Notes under the pieces: generated by a model
Seen by the model: the letters and a program-made list of their open reading frames with translations, nothing else
Database searches by the model: none
What the model was told of the DNA's origin: nothing
In this document: positions 50,222-59,164 of the stretch, piece by piece
How the letters are laid out: every line of letters starts with the position of its first letter
Position numbering within the stretch: position 1 is the stretch's first letter
DNA from: Dyadobacter chenwenxiniae
GTDB taxonomy: Bacteria > Bacteroidota > Bacteroidia > Cytophagales > Spirosomataceae
Direction: 5' to 3'
Assembly (NCBI RefSeq): GCF_022869785.1
Contig: NZ_CP094997.1
Location: forward strand, 2,294,001 to 2,358,000
Length of the DNA: 64,000 nucleotides
Translations under genes and position numbers: made by a program

Positions 50222-51211
50222 TTATTCTCCCAAAAGGGCAAGTGCGGTTTGTGTAATCCCGTCCTCCGAAATTCCGTAATGATTGAAGATTTCCTGCTGC
50301 GAACCGGTTACCGTGTATTCGTCTGGTATACCAATGATTTTGAAACGGTTACGGAAATTATTCTGGATCAAAAATGAAGCGCAAGCCTCGCCTAGCCCAC
50401 CGTAAACACTGTGTTCTTCCACCGTAATGATGGGTTTGTCCCAAGCAGCAATGTCTGATAAAAGATTGTAGTCCAATGGCTTAATGGTGTGCATGCTTAC
50501 GACTGTCGCCGCGAGGTTATGTTCCCTTTCCAGCTTCCGGGCGGCCCGGCAGGCATGTTCAACGGTTTCGCCGGTGGCAATGATCGTCAGGTCGCTTCCT
50601 TCACGGATGACGCGACCTTTGCCAAATTCAAATGATTTTTCGGCAGACAGCAAAGGCATTGATTTTTTTCCAAAACGAATGTAAACCGGCAAATCGGTTT
50701 CCGCGGCGAGCTTAACGGCCTGTTCCGCCTCAAAATTATCAGCCGGAGCCACTATAATGAGATTGTGAATGGTTCTTAAAACTGCAAAATCGTGCAAACT
50801 GTGATGCGTTGAACCTAATGCACCATAGCTCACGCCCGCACTGATCCCCACCAGCGTCACCGGATTATTGGAATAGGCAACGTCATTTTTGATCTGTTCC
50901 AAAGCGCGGGCAGTCAGAAAACAAGCTGGCGAAACTGCAAAAACTTTCTTCCCGGTCGAAGCAATTCCAGCCGAAACTCCTACAAGGTTTTGCTCCGCAA
51001 TGCCCACTTCAATGATCTGATCCGGAAATTTTTGGCCAAAAGGAACGAGCTTCCCGGACCCTCGCGAGTCGCTGGTTACAACGATAATGTCCTTGTCCGT
51101 CTCTGCCAGCAGCTGCAAAACACCGGAAAAAACTTCCAGGTTGGTCTGTTGCGCAACCGCAATGTTATCAATAGTCGCATCCACAATGCTATCCGTTTTG
51201 ATTAAAACCAT
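50222..51211 (-). CDS. Transketolase, C-terminal subunit (split form)
   Basis: The protein is 329 residues, the pyrimidine-binding and C-terminal domains of a two-subunit transketolase. Visible parts are IVVTSDSRGSGKLVPFGQKFPDQIIEVGIAEQNLVGVSAG, where a glutamate near residue 73 matches the one that activates TPP, and a final domain with PIITVEEHSVYGGLGEA. With the N-terminal subunit gene (6 bp upstream) it makes the complete enzyme. The family also includes apulose-4-phosphate and sulfofructose transketolases, so the substrate need not be a pentose phosphate. Confidence 0.93.
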   Translation of the reverse strand: MVLIKTDSIVDATIDNIAVAQQTNLEVFSGVLQLLAETDKDIIVVTSDSRGSGKLVPFGQKFPDQIIEVGIAEQNLVGVSAGIASTGKKVFAVSPACFLTARALEQIKNDVAYSNNPVTLVGISAGVSYGALGSTHHSLHDFAVLRTIHNLIIVAPADNFEAEQAVKLAAETDLPVYIRFGKKSMPLLSAEKSFEFGKGRVIREGSDLTIIATGETVEHACRAARKLEREHNLAATVVSMHTIKPLDYNLLSDIAAWDKPIITVEEHSVYGGLGEACASFLIQNNFRNRFKIIGIPDEYTVTGSQQEIFNHYGISEDGITQTALALLGE

Positions 51212-51217
51212 TCCTTT

Positions 51218-52051
51218 TTATGCCGAAGCCAGCGTTTCTCCATACAGATCCAGCTCCTGCACGGCATCTGCATATTGCTTCGGATCGGGTACGCCGTGAT
51301 GCCATTTCAGCTGATTTTCCATGAAACTGATGCCTTTACCCTTCACCGTGTGTGCAATAATGAGACTCGGCTTGCCCTTCGCAAACGGCAACGCATCGAA
51401 CGCTTCTGTCAACTGTTTGATATCATGCCCATCCACGTGCCGCACTTCCCAGCCAAATGCTTCAAATTTTTTATCAACAGGGTCTGTATTAAGCACGTCC
51501 GCCGTAGGGCCGGAGATCTGTAATGTATTTTTATCCAAAATCGCACACAGATTGTCGAGCTTGTAATGCGATGCCGACAATGCTGCTTCCCAGTTGGAGC
51601 CCTCCGGCAGTTCGCCGTCGCCCAAAACCGTGAAAACGCGGTAATCTTTTTTATCCAATTTCCCCGCAATGGCAGTGCCCACGCTCAGTGAAAGTCCATG
51701 CCCCAATGCACCGGTATTTTGCTCAACGCCATGCACTTTGCGCGTAGGGTGGCCGATATAATGCGATTGATATTTGCAAAGTGTTTCCAGATCCGATTCC
51801 GGAAAAAAGCCCCGGGAGGCCAGCACAACATACAATGCTTCCACCGTATGCCCTTTACTCTGAATGTAACGGTCGCGGTCGGGAGAAGTGAAATCGGTCG
51901 CATCCACATGCATCGTATGATTGTAGAGTACGTTCAGGATATCGATACACGACAGGCTGCCGCCGGTGTGACCCGCTTTGGCCTGATAAATGTATTTGAG
52001 TATTTTCTTGCGGTACTCTACCGATTTCTGCGCTAACTCCTTTTCCGACAT
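51218..52051 (-). CDS. Transketolase, N-terminal subunit (split form)
   Basis: The protein is 277 residues, the TPP diphosphate-binding domain. It has AKAGHTGGSLSCIDILNVLY (about 29-48), SKGHTVEALYVVLASRGF and the TPP motif LGDGELPEGSNWEAALSASHYKLDNLCAILDKN (Gly-Asp-Gly to Asn). A late HTVKGKGISFMENQLKWHH is typical. It lies 15 bp after the isomerase gene and 6 bp before the C-terminal subunit gene, so isomerase and transketolase are co-transcribed. Confidence 0.94.
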   Translation of the reverse strand: MSEKELAQKSVEYRKKILKYIYQAKAGHTGGSLSCIDILNVLYNHTMHVDATDFTSPDRDRYIQSKGHTVEALYVVLASRGFFPESDLETLCKYQSHYIGHPTRKVHGVEQNTGALGHGLSLSVGTAIAGKLDKKDYRVFTVLGDGELPEGSNWEAALSASHYKLDNLCAILDKNTLQISGPTADVLNTDPVDKKFEAFGWEVRHVDGHDIKQLTEAFDALPFAKGKPSLIIAHTVKGKGISFMENQLKWHHGVPDPKQYADAVQELDLYGETLASA

Positions 52052-52066
52052 GGTTTTCCTGGACTA

Positions 52067-53479
52067 TTAATTATCAAAAAGCTGCACTTCCCAGCCCATA
52101 TAATTGCCTAGTGCTTCTTTAAGAATGCTTGCTGTTTTTGACGCATTCATCACCACATGGTGTTCAAATCCATTGCGGCAGATGTATTGCATGAGGTCTT
52201 GCAGGTTCGGGATCTCGGCCACGGCCCGGTTTCCAAATGTTTTCAATGTGTCGTCCGTGAGCCTGCCTTCTCCAATGTATGCCTTCATCACGCCACGTGG
52301 GTCGTCGGTGCTGATGCGGCCAAATGTAAGCGGCATCGCAGGCGTACGGCCGGATAAAGCGCCATACGTATTTTCTTCTCCGACAGAAGTACCCAAAATC
52401 GGGGCTGTGCTGATCTCAATGTCAGGCAAAAAGGATTTCGCCCAGTTGCCGCAATGGAAAAGCACACATTTGTTATCATCGTTCGCATAATTGTTATTCC
52501 AATCCACGAGCGCGCTCGGCGAGCCGGATGCGAGTTGTAGGGCGTACATGCTTAATGTTCCGGTTACATCCACTTCACAGCCGCTGGGGAGCATATTTTC
52601 GCTCATGATGCTCATGCTCGTGCACACATTGCAACCGTAATTTTTCTGCACAGAAGTCCAGCACTGAATAGCCGTGGCATCCAGTGCATTCTCCTGCATA
52701 AAATCAGAAAGCACGACGTCGAGCTTCGCCATTTGGATCAGTGCTTCGTCGGGTGTTCTGCCTGTGGAAGCGTAATCCCGGATCCTTTGCAGCCGCTGCT
52801 GCACGCTTGCATCCTGGGCAGTAAGCTTGTTGGCATTGCCCAGGATTTCCGAAAGGTCGACCGTGACGACGGAAATACCGTTTCTTTGCAGTATTTTCTC
52901 GCTGTAACGAACGGTGTTAAACCCTCCCGGACGCGCGCCAATGGCACCAATACGCACATTACGCAAGCCTTTGGTGACGCGGCAAACGGCTGTAAAATCC
53001 AGCAGATCTTTCACAAATGATGGATCCGACGGATGCACCACATGCTTGGTAGTCAGTGTATATTTTATGCCAAACTGATATAAATTATTGCAAGCAGAAA
53101 TCTTCCCGCACCACGAATCCCTGCGTCGGGCAACATCCAGTTTATCCAGATCATCCGGATAACCCTGCACTAAAACAGGCACATTCAATTCCGCCAGCTT
53201 CAATGTTTCAGCAATGCCTCTTTCGTCTCCAAAATTGGGTAATACAACCAGCACGCCAATGATCTCATCCCGATGCCTCCGGAATAATGCTGCGCATTTT
53301 TGCGCGTCCTGAAATGTCTCCACACCACCCAACTTGGTGTCTTCGGTGTCGAGCATGATGCTGTTGATTTTCAGTTTCGACAGCAGATCAATGATTTCCA
53401 CGCGCGCTTCCGCGACCAGCCTGTCCGGGAAAAAATCCCTGTTTCCAATGATGACACCTATACTTCCTTTTTCGCTCAT
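52067..53479 (-). CDS. L-fucose/L-arabinose isomerase-family protein
   Basis: The ATG at 53479 gives 470 residues; the longer frame (to 53524) extends into the palindrome upstream. The family core is clear: VIIGNRDFFPDRLVAEAR at the N-terminus and the metal-binding segment SENMLPSGCEVDVTGTLSMYAL (about 316-337), where Glu and Asp act as Mn2+ ligands in FucI-like enzymes. The catalytic His is in CVLFHCGNWA (about 363). It converts an aldose to a ketose. Ring size and stereochemistry cannot be deduced. It begins the isomerase/transketolase unit, behind the DeoR gene on the same strand. Confidence 0.88.
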   Translation of the reverse strand: MSEKGSIGVIIGNRDFFPDRLVAEARVEIIDLLSKLKINSIMLDTEDTKLGGVETFQDAQKCAALFRRHRDEIIGVLVVLPNFGDERGIAETLKLAELNVPVLVQGYPDDLDKLDVARRRDSWCGKISACNNLYQFGIKYTLTTKHVVHPSDPSFVKDLLDFTAVCRVTKGLRNVRIGAIGARPGGFNTVRYSEKILQRNGISVVTVDLSEILGNANKLTAQDASVQQRLQRIRDYASTGRTPDEALIQMAKLDVVLSDFMQENALDATAIQCWTSVQKNYGCNVCTSMSIMSENMLPSGCEVDVTGTLSMYALQLASGSPSALVDWNNNYANDDNKCVLFHCGNWAKSFLPDIEISTAPILGTSVGEENTYGALSGRTPAMPLTFGRISTDDPRGVMKAYIGEGRLTDDTLKTFGNRAVAEIPNLQDLMQYICRNGFEHHVVMNASKTASILKEALGNYMGWEVQLFDN

Positions 53480-53497
53480 AGTTAATTTGTTGCTTCT

Positions 53498-53524
53498 TTT
53501 GCCCCGGGTTGAAGCGCGGGGCAA
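53498..53524. repeat. REP-like palindrome upstream of isomerase gene
   Basis: TTGCCCCG and CGGGGCAA form an inverted repeat across GGTTGAAGC, related to the TTTGCCCCGGGTT hairpin between nirB and nirD (16889-16916). It lies between the DeoR stop (53551) and the isomerase start (53479). It could work as mRNA stabiliser or attenuator, but no function is shown. Confidence 0.55.
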
Positions 53525-53550
53525 TATATATTGTTTAGCCGGATGGGCTT

Positions 53551-54318
53551 TTAGTCAGCTATGATCAGTTCAATTTCATTGTCGTGAAAAAGCTGTTTGT
53601 GTTTTTCCTCGATTCCTGCGTCGGTGATCACATAATCGATCAGCGACAGCGCTCCTAAACTGGCGAAAGCGCTTTTGCCAACTTTCGTCGAATCCGCAAC
53701 CAGATAAGTTGTATCAGCTGCGTCTATCATGGCTTTTTTTACAACTAAATCACTGATACTTGGATAAGTAAGGCCTGACTTCAATGACAATCCTGCCGTG
53801 GCCAAGAACAACTTCTGGACATTCAGACCTTTGAAAAAATCTGCGGCTTTTTGTCCCGTGAGCGACAATGTGGGTGGCTTGAACTCGCCTCCCGTCATAA
53901 TTACTTCAATTCCCGTTTCGGCGCCCAGCAGCAAGGCAATGTTCAGTGCATTTGTGATTACTGTCAAATGCCGGTTGCTTCCTCGCAGCTTTTTGGCTAT
54001 CTCCGTCGTTGTCGACCCCGAATCCAGAATAATGGTGTCGCCATTGGCAATGTATTCCAGGCATTTCGCCGCGATCAATTCCTTTTTATCCAGATTTTCC
54101 TGGTTAGCCAGCGAAAAGTTGCGGACCTGATCTTCCACATTTTTCAAAAATGCACCACCGTGCTCTTTGGTAACCAATCCATCCTTTTCCAGTTTATCCA
54201 AATCCTGCCGGATCGTCACTTCGGTCACCTTAAAAAGTTTAGCAAGATCAATGACCTTCGCCGAACCGTCTTCTTTGAGCAATTCAAGTATTTTGTCCCT
54301 TCTCTGATTTGCGAGCAT
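53551..54318 (-). CDS. DeoR/GlpR-family transcriptional regulator
   Basis: The protein is 255 residues with an N-terminal winged HTH (about 5-58; RRDKILELLKEDGSAKVIDLAKLFKVTEVTIRQDLDKL) and a C-terminal sugar-phosphate-binding DeoRC domain (about 75-235) with ILDSGSTTTEIAKKL. The first gene of the isomerase/transketolase operon on the minus strand, it is the probable local regulator. The effector would be a phosphorylated intermediate of the pathway. Paired TTGTGATAC sites in the divergent intergenic region are candidate operators. Confidence 0.92.
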   Translation of the reverse strand: MLANQRRDKILELLKEDGSAKVIDLAKLFKVTEVTIRQDLDKLEKDGLVTKEHGGAFLKNVEDQVRNFSLANQENLDKKELIAAKCLEYIANGDTIILDSGSTTTEIAKKLRGSNRHLTVITNALNIALLLGAETGIEVIMTGGEFKPPTLSLTGQKAADFFKGLNVQKLFLATAGLSLKSGLTYPSISDLVVKKAMIDAADTTYLVADSTKVGKSAFASLGALSLIDYVITDAGIEEKHKQLFHDNEIELIIAD

Positions 54319-54382
54319 TATGTTATAGTTTGTAGTCCTTATGGTTTTTACCTAAAAATAGAAGGAAAACAATTAAGTAATC

Positions 54383-54509
54383 GTATCACAACAAAAAATA
54401 AACGTAAGTGCAGTACAAATAGATAGGTTTTACATATGAAAAGCAAATTTGCGAAAATAAAAGAAAATAAAAAATAATAACTGAAAATATAATACTATAA
54501 TTGTGATAC
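54383..54509. promoter_or_regulatory. Inverted TTGTGATAC pair in the deoR/PA14 divergent region (candidate operators)
   Basis: GTATCACAA at 54383-54391 and its exact reverse complement TTGTGATAC at 54501-54509 flank about 110 bp of AT-rich DNA between the divergent deoR-type gene and the PA14 gene. The right copy sits in TTGTGATACAA, itself a near palindrome. The spacing would allow DNA looping by a dimeric or tetrameric DeoR-type repressor. Assignment to that regulator is an inference. Confidence 0.45.
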
Positions 54510-54539
54510 AAATTCCTTGTATGTGAATACCAGACCTTG

Positions 54540-56321
54540 ATGATGCCTATTCAACGACTATCCCAAAAGCTTGCAGCAGCGGTCATGCTTTTTTACGCGC
54601 CGCTCGCTATTGCCCAGATTGACAATCCAAGTCTCCCATTTGACACATTGAAACTGGATAATCTGGACCAATTTCGCAACGCAGACACTGGAATCTGGCA
54701 CATTGCGGGCACGGTATCCGCTGACAGAAAGCAAATTGGAAACCTTACCAAGGACAAGGAAAAAGGAATTCTATATTATAAACCCAAGAAAAAAAGTAAG
54801 CCCCTCACTTCCAAGGCGGAATTCGGCGATGCGGACATTGAGCTTGACTTCCTTTTGTCAAAAGGCGCATCGTTACGTGTGTTGCTTCACGGCCGCTATG
54901 TCATCAGCATCACGGACGACTGGATGAAAAAGGAGAATCCCGGTGCGAAAGCGCCCGGCCTTTGGCAACATTTAACAATCCATTTCAGGGCAGCAGTATT
55001 AGATAAAAATGGAAAGGAAACGCAATCAGCAGGCTTTGATAAAATCCTGCTTAATGGCCAGGAATTTGCAAAAAGCACAGAAAATCAGCCTATTAATACG
55101 CAGCAAAAAAGCACAAACAGGTCATTGGCATTCGTTGGAAATGACCTTCCATTTGCGATTCGAAAGGTTCGCTATAAAATTTACACAAAAGACTCGATCC
55201 GCATTTCAGCCACTCGTTTCAAGGTTTATCAGGGTTTACACAAAAACCCGGACACGCTTGCAACGCTCCATCCCAGGCGCACCGGAGTTACCGACACACT
55301 CTCACATTTTGTAGGCGACCGCAAATCGCAGCTGGTGATGGAGGGTATGATGGAAATTCCATATGATGGCGACTATCTTTTTAAAATGATTGCCGGGGGC
55401 GGTGCCTGGTTTTACATCGATGGAAAACAGGTTATTGACAACCGGGGAACACGTGACTTTGAGCGTGCTTTTTATGTCAAACACACATTAACAAAAGGGA
55501 AACATCCATTCAAAATTGTCTATTCAAATTCCGATGAATGCCTGGTCTTACACTATGAAGGTCCTCATGTTCCCTGGCAATCGCTCACGACACCCGCTTC
55601 CATGCGCGTGAGTGAACGGTTTGAACCTTTGGAATACAAGGTGAAAAACAAACCTGCTGTACAACGCGGGTTTATGATGCATCGCGGTAAAGTCAATCCT
55701 TACGTGGCCTCGGTCGGCATCCCCTCACTGGCGTCAGACAGGACAAACAGCGGAAATAATTACGCTTACGACATGAAGCGATATAACCTGCTAGCCGCGT
55801 GGCATGGACGGTTTATTGATGTTTCCAACATGTGGACGGAACGTGGTGAGAAACAGCTGGAAATCCCCTTGGGTGCCAAACTGGAATTTACGCAAAAGCC
55901 TCTGTTAGCATACTTAACATCGCCCCAGGCCTCCTGGCCGGATTCGGCGCAGACAGCAGACGGCGTTTTCGCAGGTTGCGGTTACAGGCTCATTGACAAT
56001 GGCTTACCTGTTTATTTCTATACATTGAATGAGAACAGTGTTGAAGATTCTTTATATCCGGCACCGGAAAATGAAGGCTTGACCAGAAAAATCAAAACTG
56101 TTTCAAAATTGGGTAAACCAGTCTATCTCCTGCTGGCAGAAGGAAGCGCGATCGAACAAACCACCCAAGGCGGCTATGCGATCGATGATAAGAGTTATTA
56201 CATTGAAAATTTGCAAACGGGAGGAGTCGAGCCCATTCTGCGGCGGGATAACGGCCGCCAGCAACTCATCATACCAATTCAAAATGAAACGCTTACGATT
56301 AAGTACGATATAATATGGTAA
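54540..56321 (+). CDS. Secreted PA14-domain protein with N-terminal lectin-like domain
   Basis: ATG 54540 gives 593 residues; a TTG one codon earlier is not needed. A signal peptide (about 1-25, ending AIA) is followed by a beta-sandwich region (about 30-225) similar to DUF1080/LamG-like domains. A PA14 domain follows at about 240-350 (VGDRKSQLVMEGMMEIPYDGDYLFKMIAGGGAWFYIDGKQVID). The C-terminal ~240 residues, KPAVQRGFMMHRGKVNPYVASVG, resemble a module found with secreted propellers and have no named function. It overlaps the propeller-azurin gene by 7 bp, so the two are translationally coupled and likely act together on a polysaccharide. Confidence 0.8.
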   Translation: MMPIQRLSQKLAAAVMLFYAPLAIAQIDNPSLPFDTLKLDNLDQFRNADTGIWHIAGTVSADRKQIGNLTKDKEKGILYYKPKKKSKPLTSKAEFGDADIELDFLLSKGASLRVLLHGRYVISITDDWMKKENPGAKAPGLWQHLTIHFRAAVLDKNGKETQSAGFDKILLNGQEFAKSTENQPINTQQKSTNRSLAFVGNDLPFAIRKVRYKIYTKDSIRISATRFKVYQGLHKNPDTLATLHPRRTGVTDTLSHFVGDRKSQLVMEGMMEIPYDGDYLFKMIAGGGAWFYIDGKQVIDNRGTRDFERAFYVKHTLTKGKHPFKIVYSNSDECLVLHYEGPHVPWQSLTTPASMRVSERFEPLEYKVKNKPAVQRGFMMHRGKVNPYVASVGIPSLASDRTNSGNNYAYDMKRYNLLAAWHGRFIDVSNMWTERGEKQLEIPLGAKLEFTQKPLLAYLTSPQASWPDSAQTADGVFAGCGYRLIDNGLPVYFYTLNENSVEDSLYPAPENEGLTRKIKTVSKLGKPVYLLLAEGSAIEQTTQGGYAIDDKSYYIENLQTGGVEPILRRDNGRQQLIIPIQNETLTIKYDIIW

Positions 56322-58264
56322 GGTGCGCAATCATTGCTTTGCTTTTCATTTGTGCAATGGAATCGTTCGCTCAGAATGTTCCGGAAAACGAAAGCAAATA
56401 TTACAAAATAACAACGGTGCCTGTGCCCGACAGCATTATGCTGGAAGTAGGCGGGCTGGCTTTTACCGACGAAGATAAATTGGGCGTCGCCACGCGGCGC
56501 GGCGAAATCTGGGTGATAGATGATCCTTATCAGACAAAAAGCAACTTGCCCCGTTACTCGCTGTTTGCCAGCGGCTTGCACGAACCACTTTGGCTAGCTT
56601 ATAAAAAAGGCGCCTTCTTCACCACCCAGCGCTCCGAGCTTACGAAAATGTCGGACAGCAATGGCGATGGGTTGGCTGATCTTTTCCAAACCATTTACGC
56701 CTGGCCTATTTCAGGAAATTACCATGAATATTCCTATGGACCTCTGATCCTGCCAAACGGCGAAATGCTGGTGACCCTCAATTTATCGTGGGTAGGTCGT
56801 GGAGAAAGCCTTACCAAATGGCGCGGATGGATGCTCAAAATTACGGAAGATGGCAAAATGACGCCGTTTGCAACAGGTATGCGTTCACCGGCTGCTTTTG
56901 GCCTCAATGCTTCCGGGGATATTTTCGTGGCTGAGAACCAGGGAGACTGGATCGGCTCTGGACGGATCACGCACCTGAATGCAGGTGATTTTGCCGGTCA
57001 TCCGGCTGGCCTGAAATGGGCCTCTGAACCAGGTTCTCCCCTTGATTTAAAACGCGCGTCCTTTGCTGATTCGATCGGCATTATGTACGACTATGCACAG
57101 GGAAAGCCCCATTTTAAAGTGCCCGGCATTTGGTTTCCACATACGGTGATGGGCATATCCACTTCGGCGATCATATCCATGGATTCTGAAGAAGCCGGGC
57201 CGTTTAAAGGCCAGTTACTTGTTGGTGATCAGGGCCATAGCAAAATTATGCGAGCGTTTTTGGAAAAAGTGAATGGTCAGTATCAAGGCGCTTGCTTTCC
57301 GTTTCGTGAGGGATTTGCTTCCGGAATTTTACGGATGGCCTGGGGAAGTGATCACTCTCTGTTTGTCGGCATGACAAGCCGCGGCTGGGCGTCTACGGGG
57401 AAAGATCTTTTTGGTTTACAAAGAGTAATTTTTCCAAAACAATTTCCCCTTGAGATTAGGGCAATGCGTATTACTACAACTGGTTTTGAATTAGAATTTA
57501 CCAAGCCTGTCAACAAAGCAATTGGCTCAATGACTGAAAATTACAAGATGACTGGCTTTACATACAGCTATCACAAAAAGTATGGCAGTCCGGTCATTAA
57601 CGCTGGCAATTGCAATGTGAGTAAGGCCGAAGTTTCGGAAGATGGAAAAAAAGTGAATTTGACAGTAAACGGGCTTCGCGCAGGTTACATTCATGAACTA
57701 AAAATTGCAAATATAGCGACGCAGGAAGGCGAAAAACTGCTTCATCCGGAGGCCTATTACACCATCAACGCATTCCCGGAAGGAACGAACCACGCACATC
57801 ACGAAATGGCGCACACAAAAACGCCTCCGATAGCAGCAGGTTGCGGAAGCGATTCATCCAAATCAATCCAAGAACAACCCGCCGACTGGAAAACAGGCGC
57901 TGATATGACTATCAATATGGGCACAAAACCTGGCTTGAAATTTGACAAGGAAATCCTGGAAGTTAAGGCGGGCAGCAAAGTGAAGCTTGTTTTCAATAAC
58001 AACGATGATATGCTTCATAATCTGGTCATTACAGCGCCGGGCAAAGGGGAAGAAGTCGGCCAAAACGCCATGGATATGGGCCTAAACGGCACCAACGCCG
58101 GCTACATCCCCGACTCGAAATCCGTCCTCTTCCACACTTGCCTCATCCAGCCGGAAGCTTCGCAAACCATCTACTTCACCGCGCCGAAAGCGGGGGATTA
58201 TCCGTTTATATGCAGCTTTCCCGGGCATTCGTTTGTGATGAAGGGTGTTATGAAAGTGCGGTGA
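56315..58264 (+). CDS. Secreted beta-propeller with C-terminal azurin/plastocyanin copper domain
   Basis: The protein is 649 residues with a signal peptide (about 1-20, ending FAQ). Residues about 35-390 form a propeller of the PQQ-dehydrogenase/L-sorbosone-dehydrogenase type (GLAFTDEDKLGVATRRGEIW; FGLNASGDIFVAENQGDWIG; MGISTSAIISMD). Residues about 395-510 are an Ig-like linker. The C-terminal azurin domain (about 530-649) has copper ligands His568, Cys633, His638 and Met642 in HNLVI, FICSFPGHSFVMKG. It could be a periplasmic dehydrogenase with its own electron-transfer copper. The 7-bp overlap with the PA14 gene suggests one functional unit. Confidence 0.87.
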   Translation: MVRCAIIALLFICAMESFAQNVPENESKYYKITTVPVPDSIMLEVGGLAFTDEDKLGVATRRGEIWVIDDPYQTKSNLPRYSLFASGLHEPLWLAYKKGAFFTTQRSELTKMSDSNGDGLADLFQTIYAWPISGNYHEYSYGPLILPNGEMLVTLNLSWVGRGESLTKWRGWMLKITEDGKMTPFATGMRSPAAFGLNASGDIFVAENQGDWIGSGRITHLNAGDFAGHPAGLKWASEPGSPLDLKRASFADSIGIMYDYAQGKPHFKVPGIWFPHTVMGISTSAIISMDSEEAGPFKGQLLVGDQGHSKIMRAFLEKVNGQYQGACFPFREGFASGILRMAWGSDHSLFVGMTSRGWASTGKDLFGLQRVIFPKQFPLEIRAMRITTTGFELEFTKPVNKAIGSMTENYKMTGFTYSYHKKYGSPVINAGNCNVSKAEVSEDGKKVNLTVNGLRAGYIHELKIANIATQEGEKLLHPEAYYTINAFPEGTNHAHHEMAHTKTPPIAAGCGSDSSKSIQEQPADWKTGADMTINMGTKPGLKFDKEILEVKAGSKVKLVFNNNDDMLHNLVITAPGKGEEVGQNAMDMGLNGTNAGYIPDSKSVLFHTCLIQPEASQTIYFTAPKAGDYPFICSFPGHSFVMKGVMKVR

Positions 58265-58395
58265 ATGCAACATTTAGCTTACCTGCAACAGGAAATAGAG
58301 CGCTTGTCGGACACCTTACCTGTGAAGAAAAATTTTCGGGGACTGGGTCTGATTTTTTGAGATAATTATTTGAATAATTTATTCTGTCCTCTCAA

Positions 58396-59151
58396 ATGAG
58401 TAAAAACTTTTACATCTTTCTCCTTTCAGCACTTATATTAAAAAGCAGTTTTACTTTTTCCCAGACCCTCCCACCCGCGTCAGCCACAGAAGATTGGTCT
58501 GTGAAACCGCCGGTTGTTATTCCTGCGGAAAGTCCGGATTTGCCGCCTTCCGACGCCATTGTTTTGTTTCGCGGGAAACAAGATTTAGATAAGTGGAGGC
58601 ATTTGGACGGGTCGGCTGTGAAATGGGAAGTTAATGCGGAGGGAATGACGATTGTGCCTAAAACAACAGACATTCAAACGAGGCAAAAATTTGGCAATAG
58701 CCAGCTTCACATCGAATGGAAAACACCTGACCCAAAGGAGGATAAGGGCATGAACCGGGGCAATAGCGGGGTGTTTTTAATGGGGCTTTACGAGTTACAG
58801 ATCTACGAATCGTACAATTACGAAACCAGGATTTATTACAACGGACAGGCGGGAAGTGTTTATAAACAGCATATTCCCCTTGTGAATGCAGCACGGAAAC
58901 CGCAAACCTGGCAGAGCTTTGACATCATTTTCGAAGCGCCCGTCTTCAATGCGGACAAATCGTTAAAAACGCCTGCTTATATGACGGTTTTGCATAATAA
59001 TGTGTTGATCCTGAACCATGTTGAGCTCAAAGGGCCGATGGTTTATCAGGGTTTTCCGAAATACGAATATCATGAAGCGAAAATGCCGCTGCGACTGCAG
59101 GAGCATGGCAGTCGCGTCAGCTTTCGTAATATCTGGATCAGAGAATTTTAA
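58396..59151 (+). CDS. Secreted DUF1080 / 3-keto-disaccharide hydrolase-like protein
   Basis: The protein is 251 residues with a signal peptide (about 1-22) and one DUF1080 jelly-roll domain (IVLFRGKQDLDKWRHLDG; QLHIEWKTPDPKEDKGMNRGNSGVFLMGLYELQIYES; PAYMTVLHNNVLILNHVEL). Family members include 3-keto-disaccharide hydrolases and carbohydrate-binding forms. The active-site glutamate is plausible in the IEWKTP segment but not certain. It lies in the same + strand run as the PA14 and azurin genes (131 bp after the latter) and converges with the GH67-like gene with 13 bp between stops. Confidence 0.88.
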   Translation: MSKNFYIFLLSALILKSSFTFSQTLPPASATEDWSVKPPVVIPAESPDLPPSDAIVLFRGKQDLDKWRHLDGSAVKWEVNAEGMTIVPKTTDIQTRQKFGNSQLHIEWKTPDPKEDKGMNRGNSGVFLMGLYELQIYESYNYETRIYYNGQAGSVYKQHIPLVNAARKPQTWQSFDIIFEAPVFNADKSLKTPAYMTVLHNNVLILNHVELKGPMVYQGFPKYEYHEAKMPLRLQEHGSRVSFRNIWIREF

Positions 59152-59164
59152 GACGCCTGACCGT

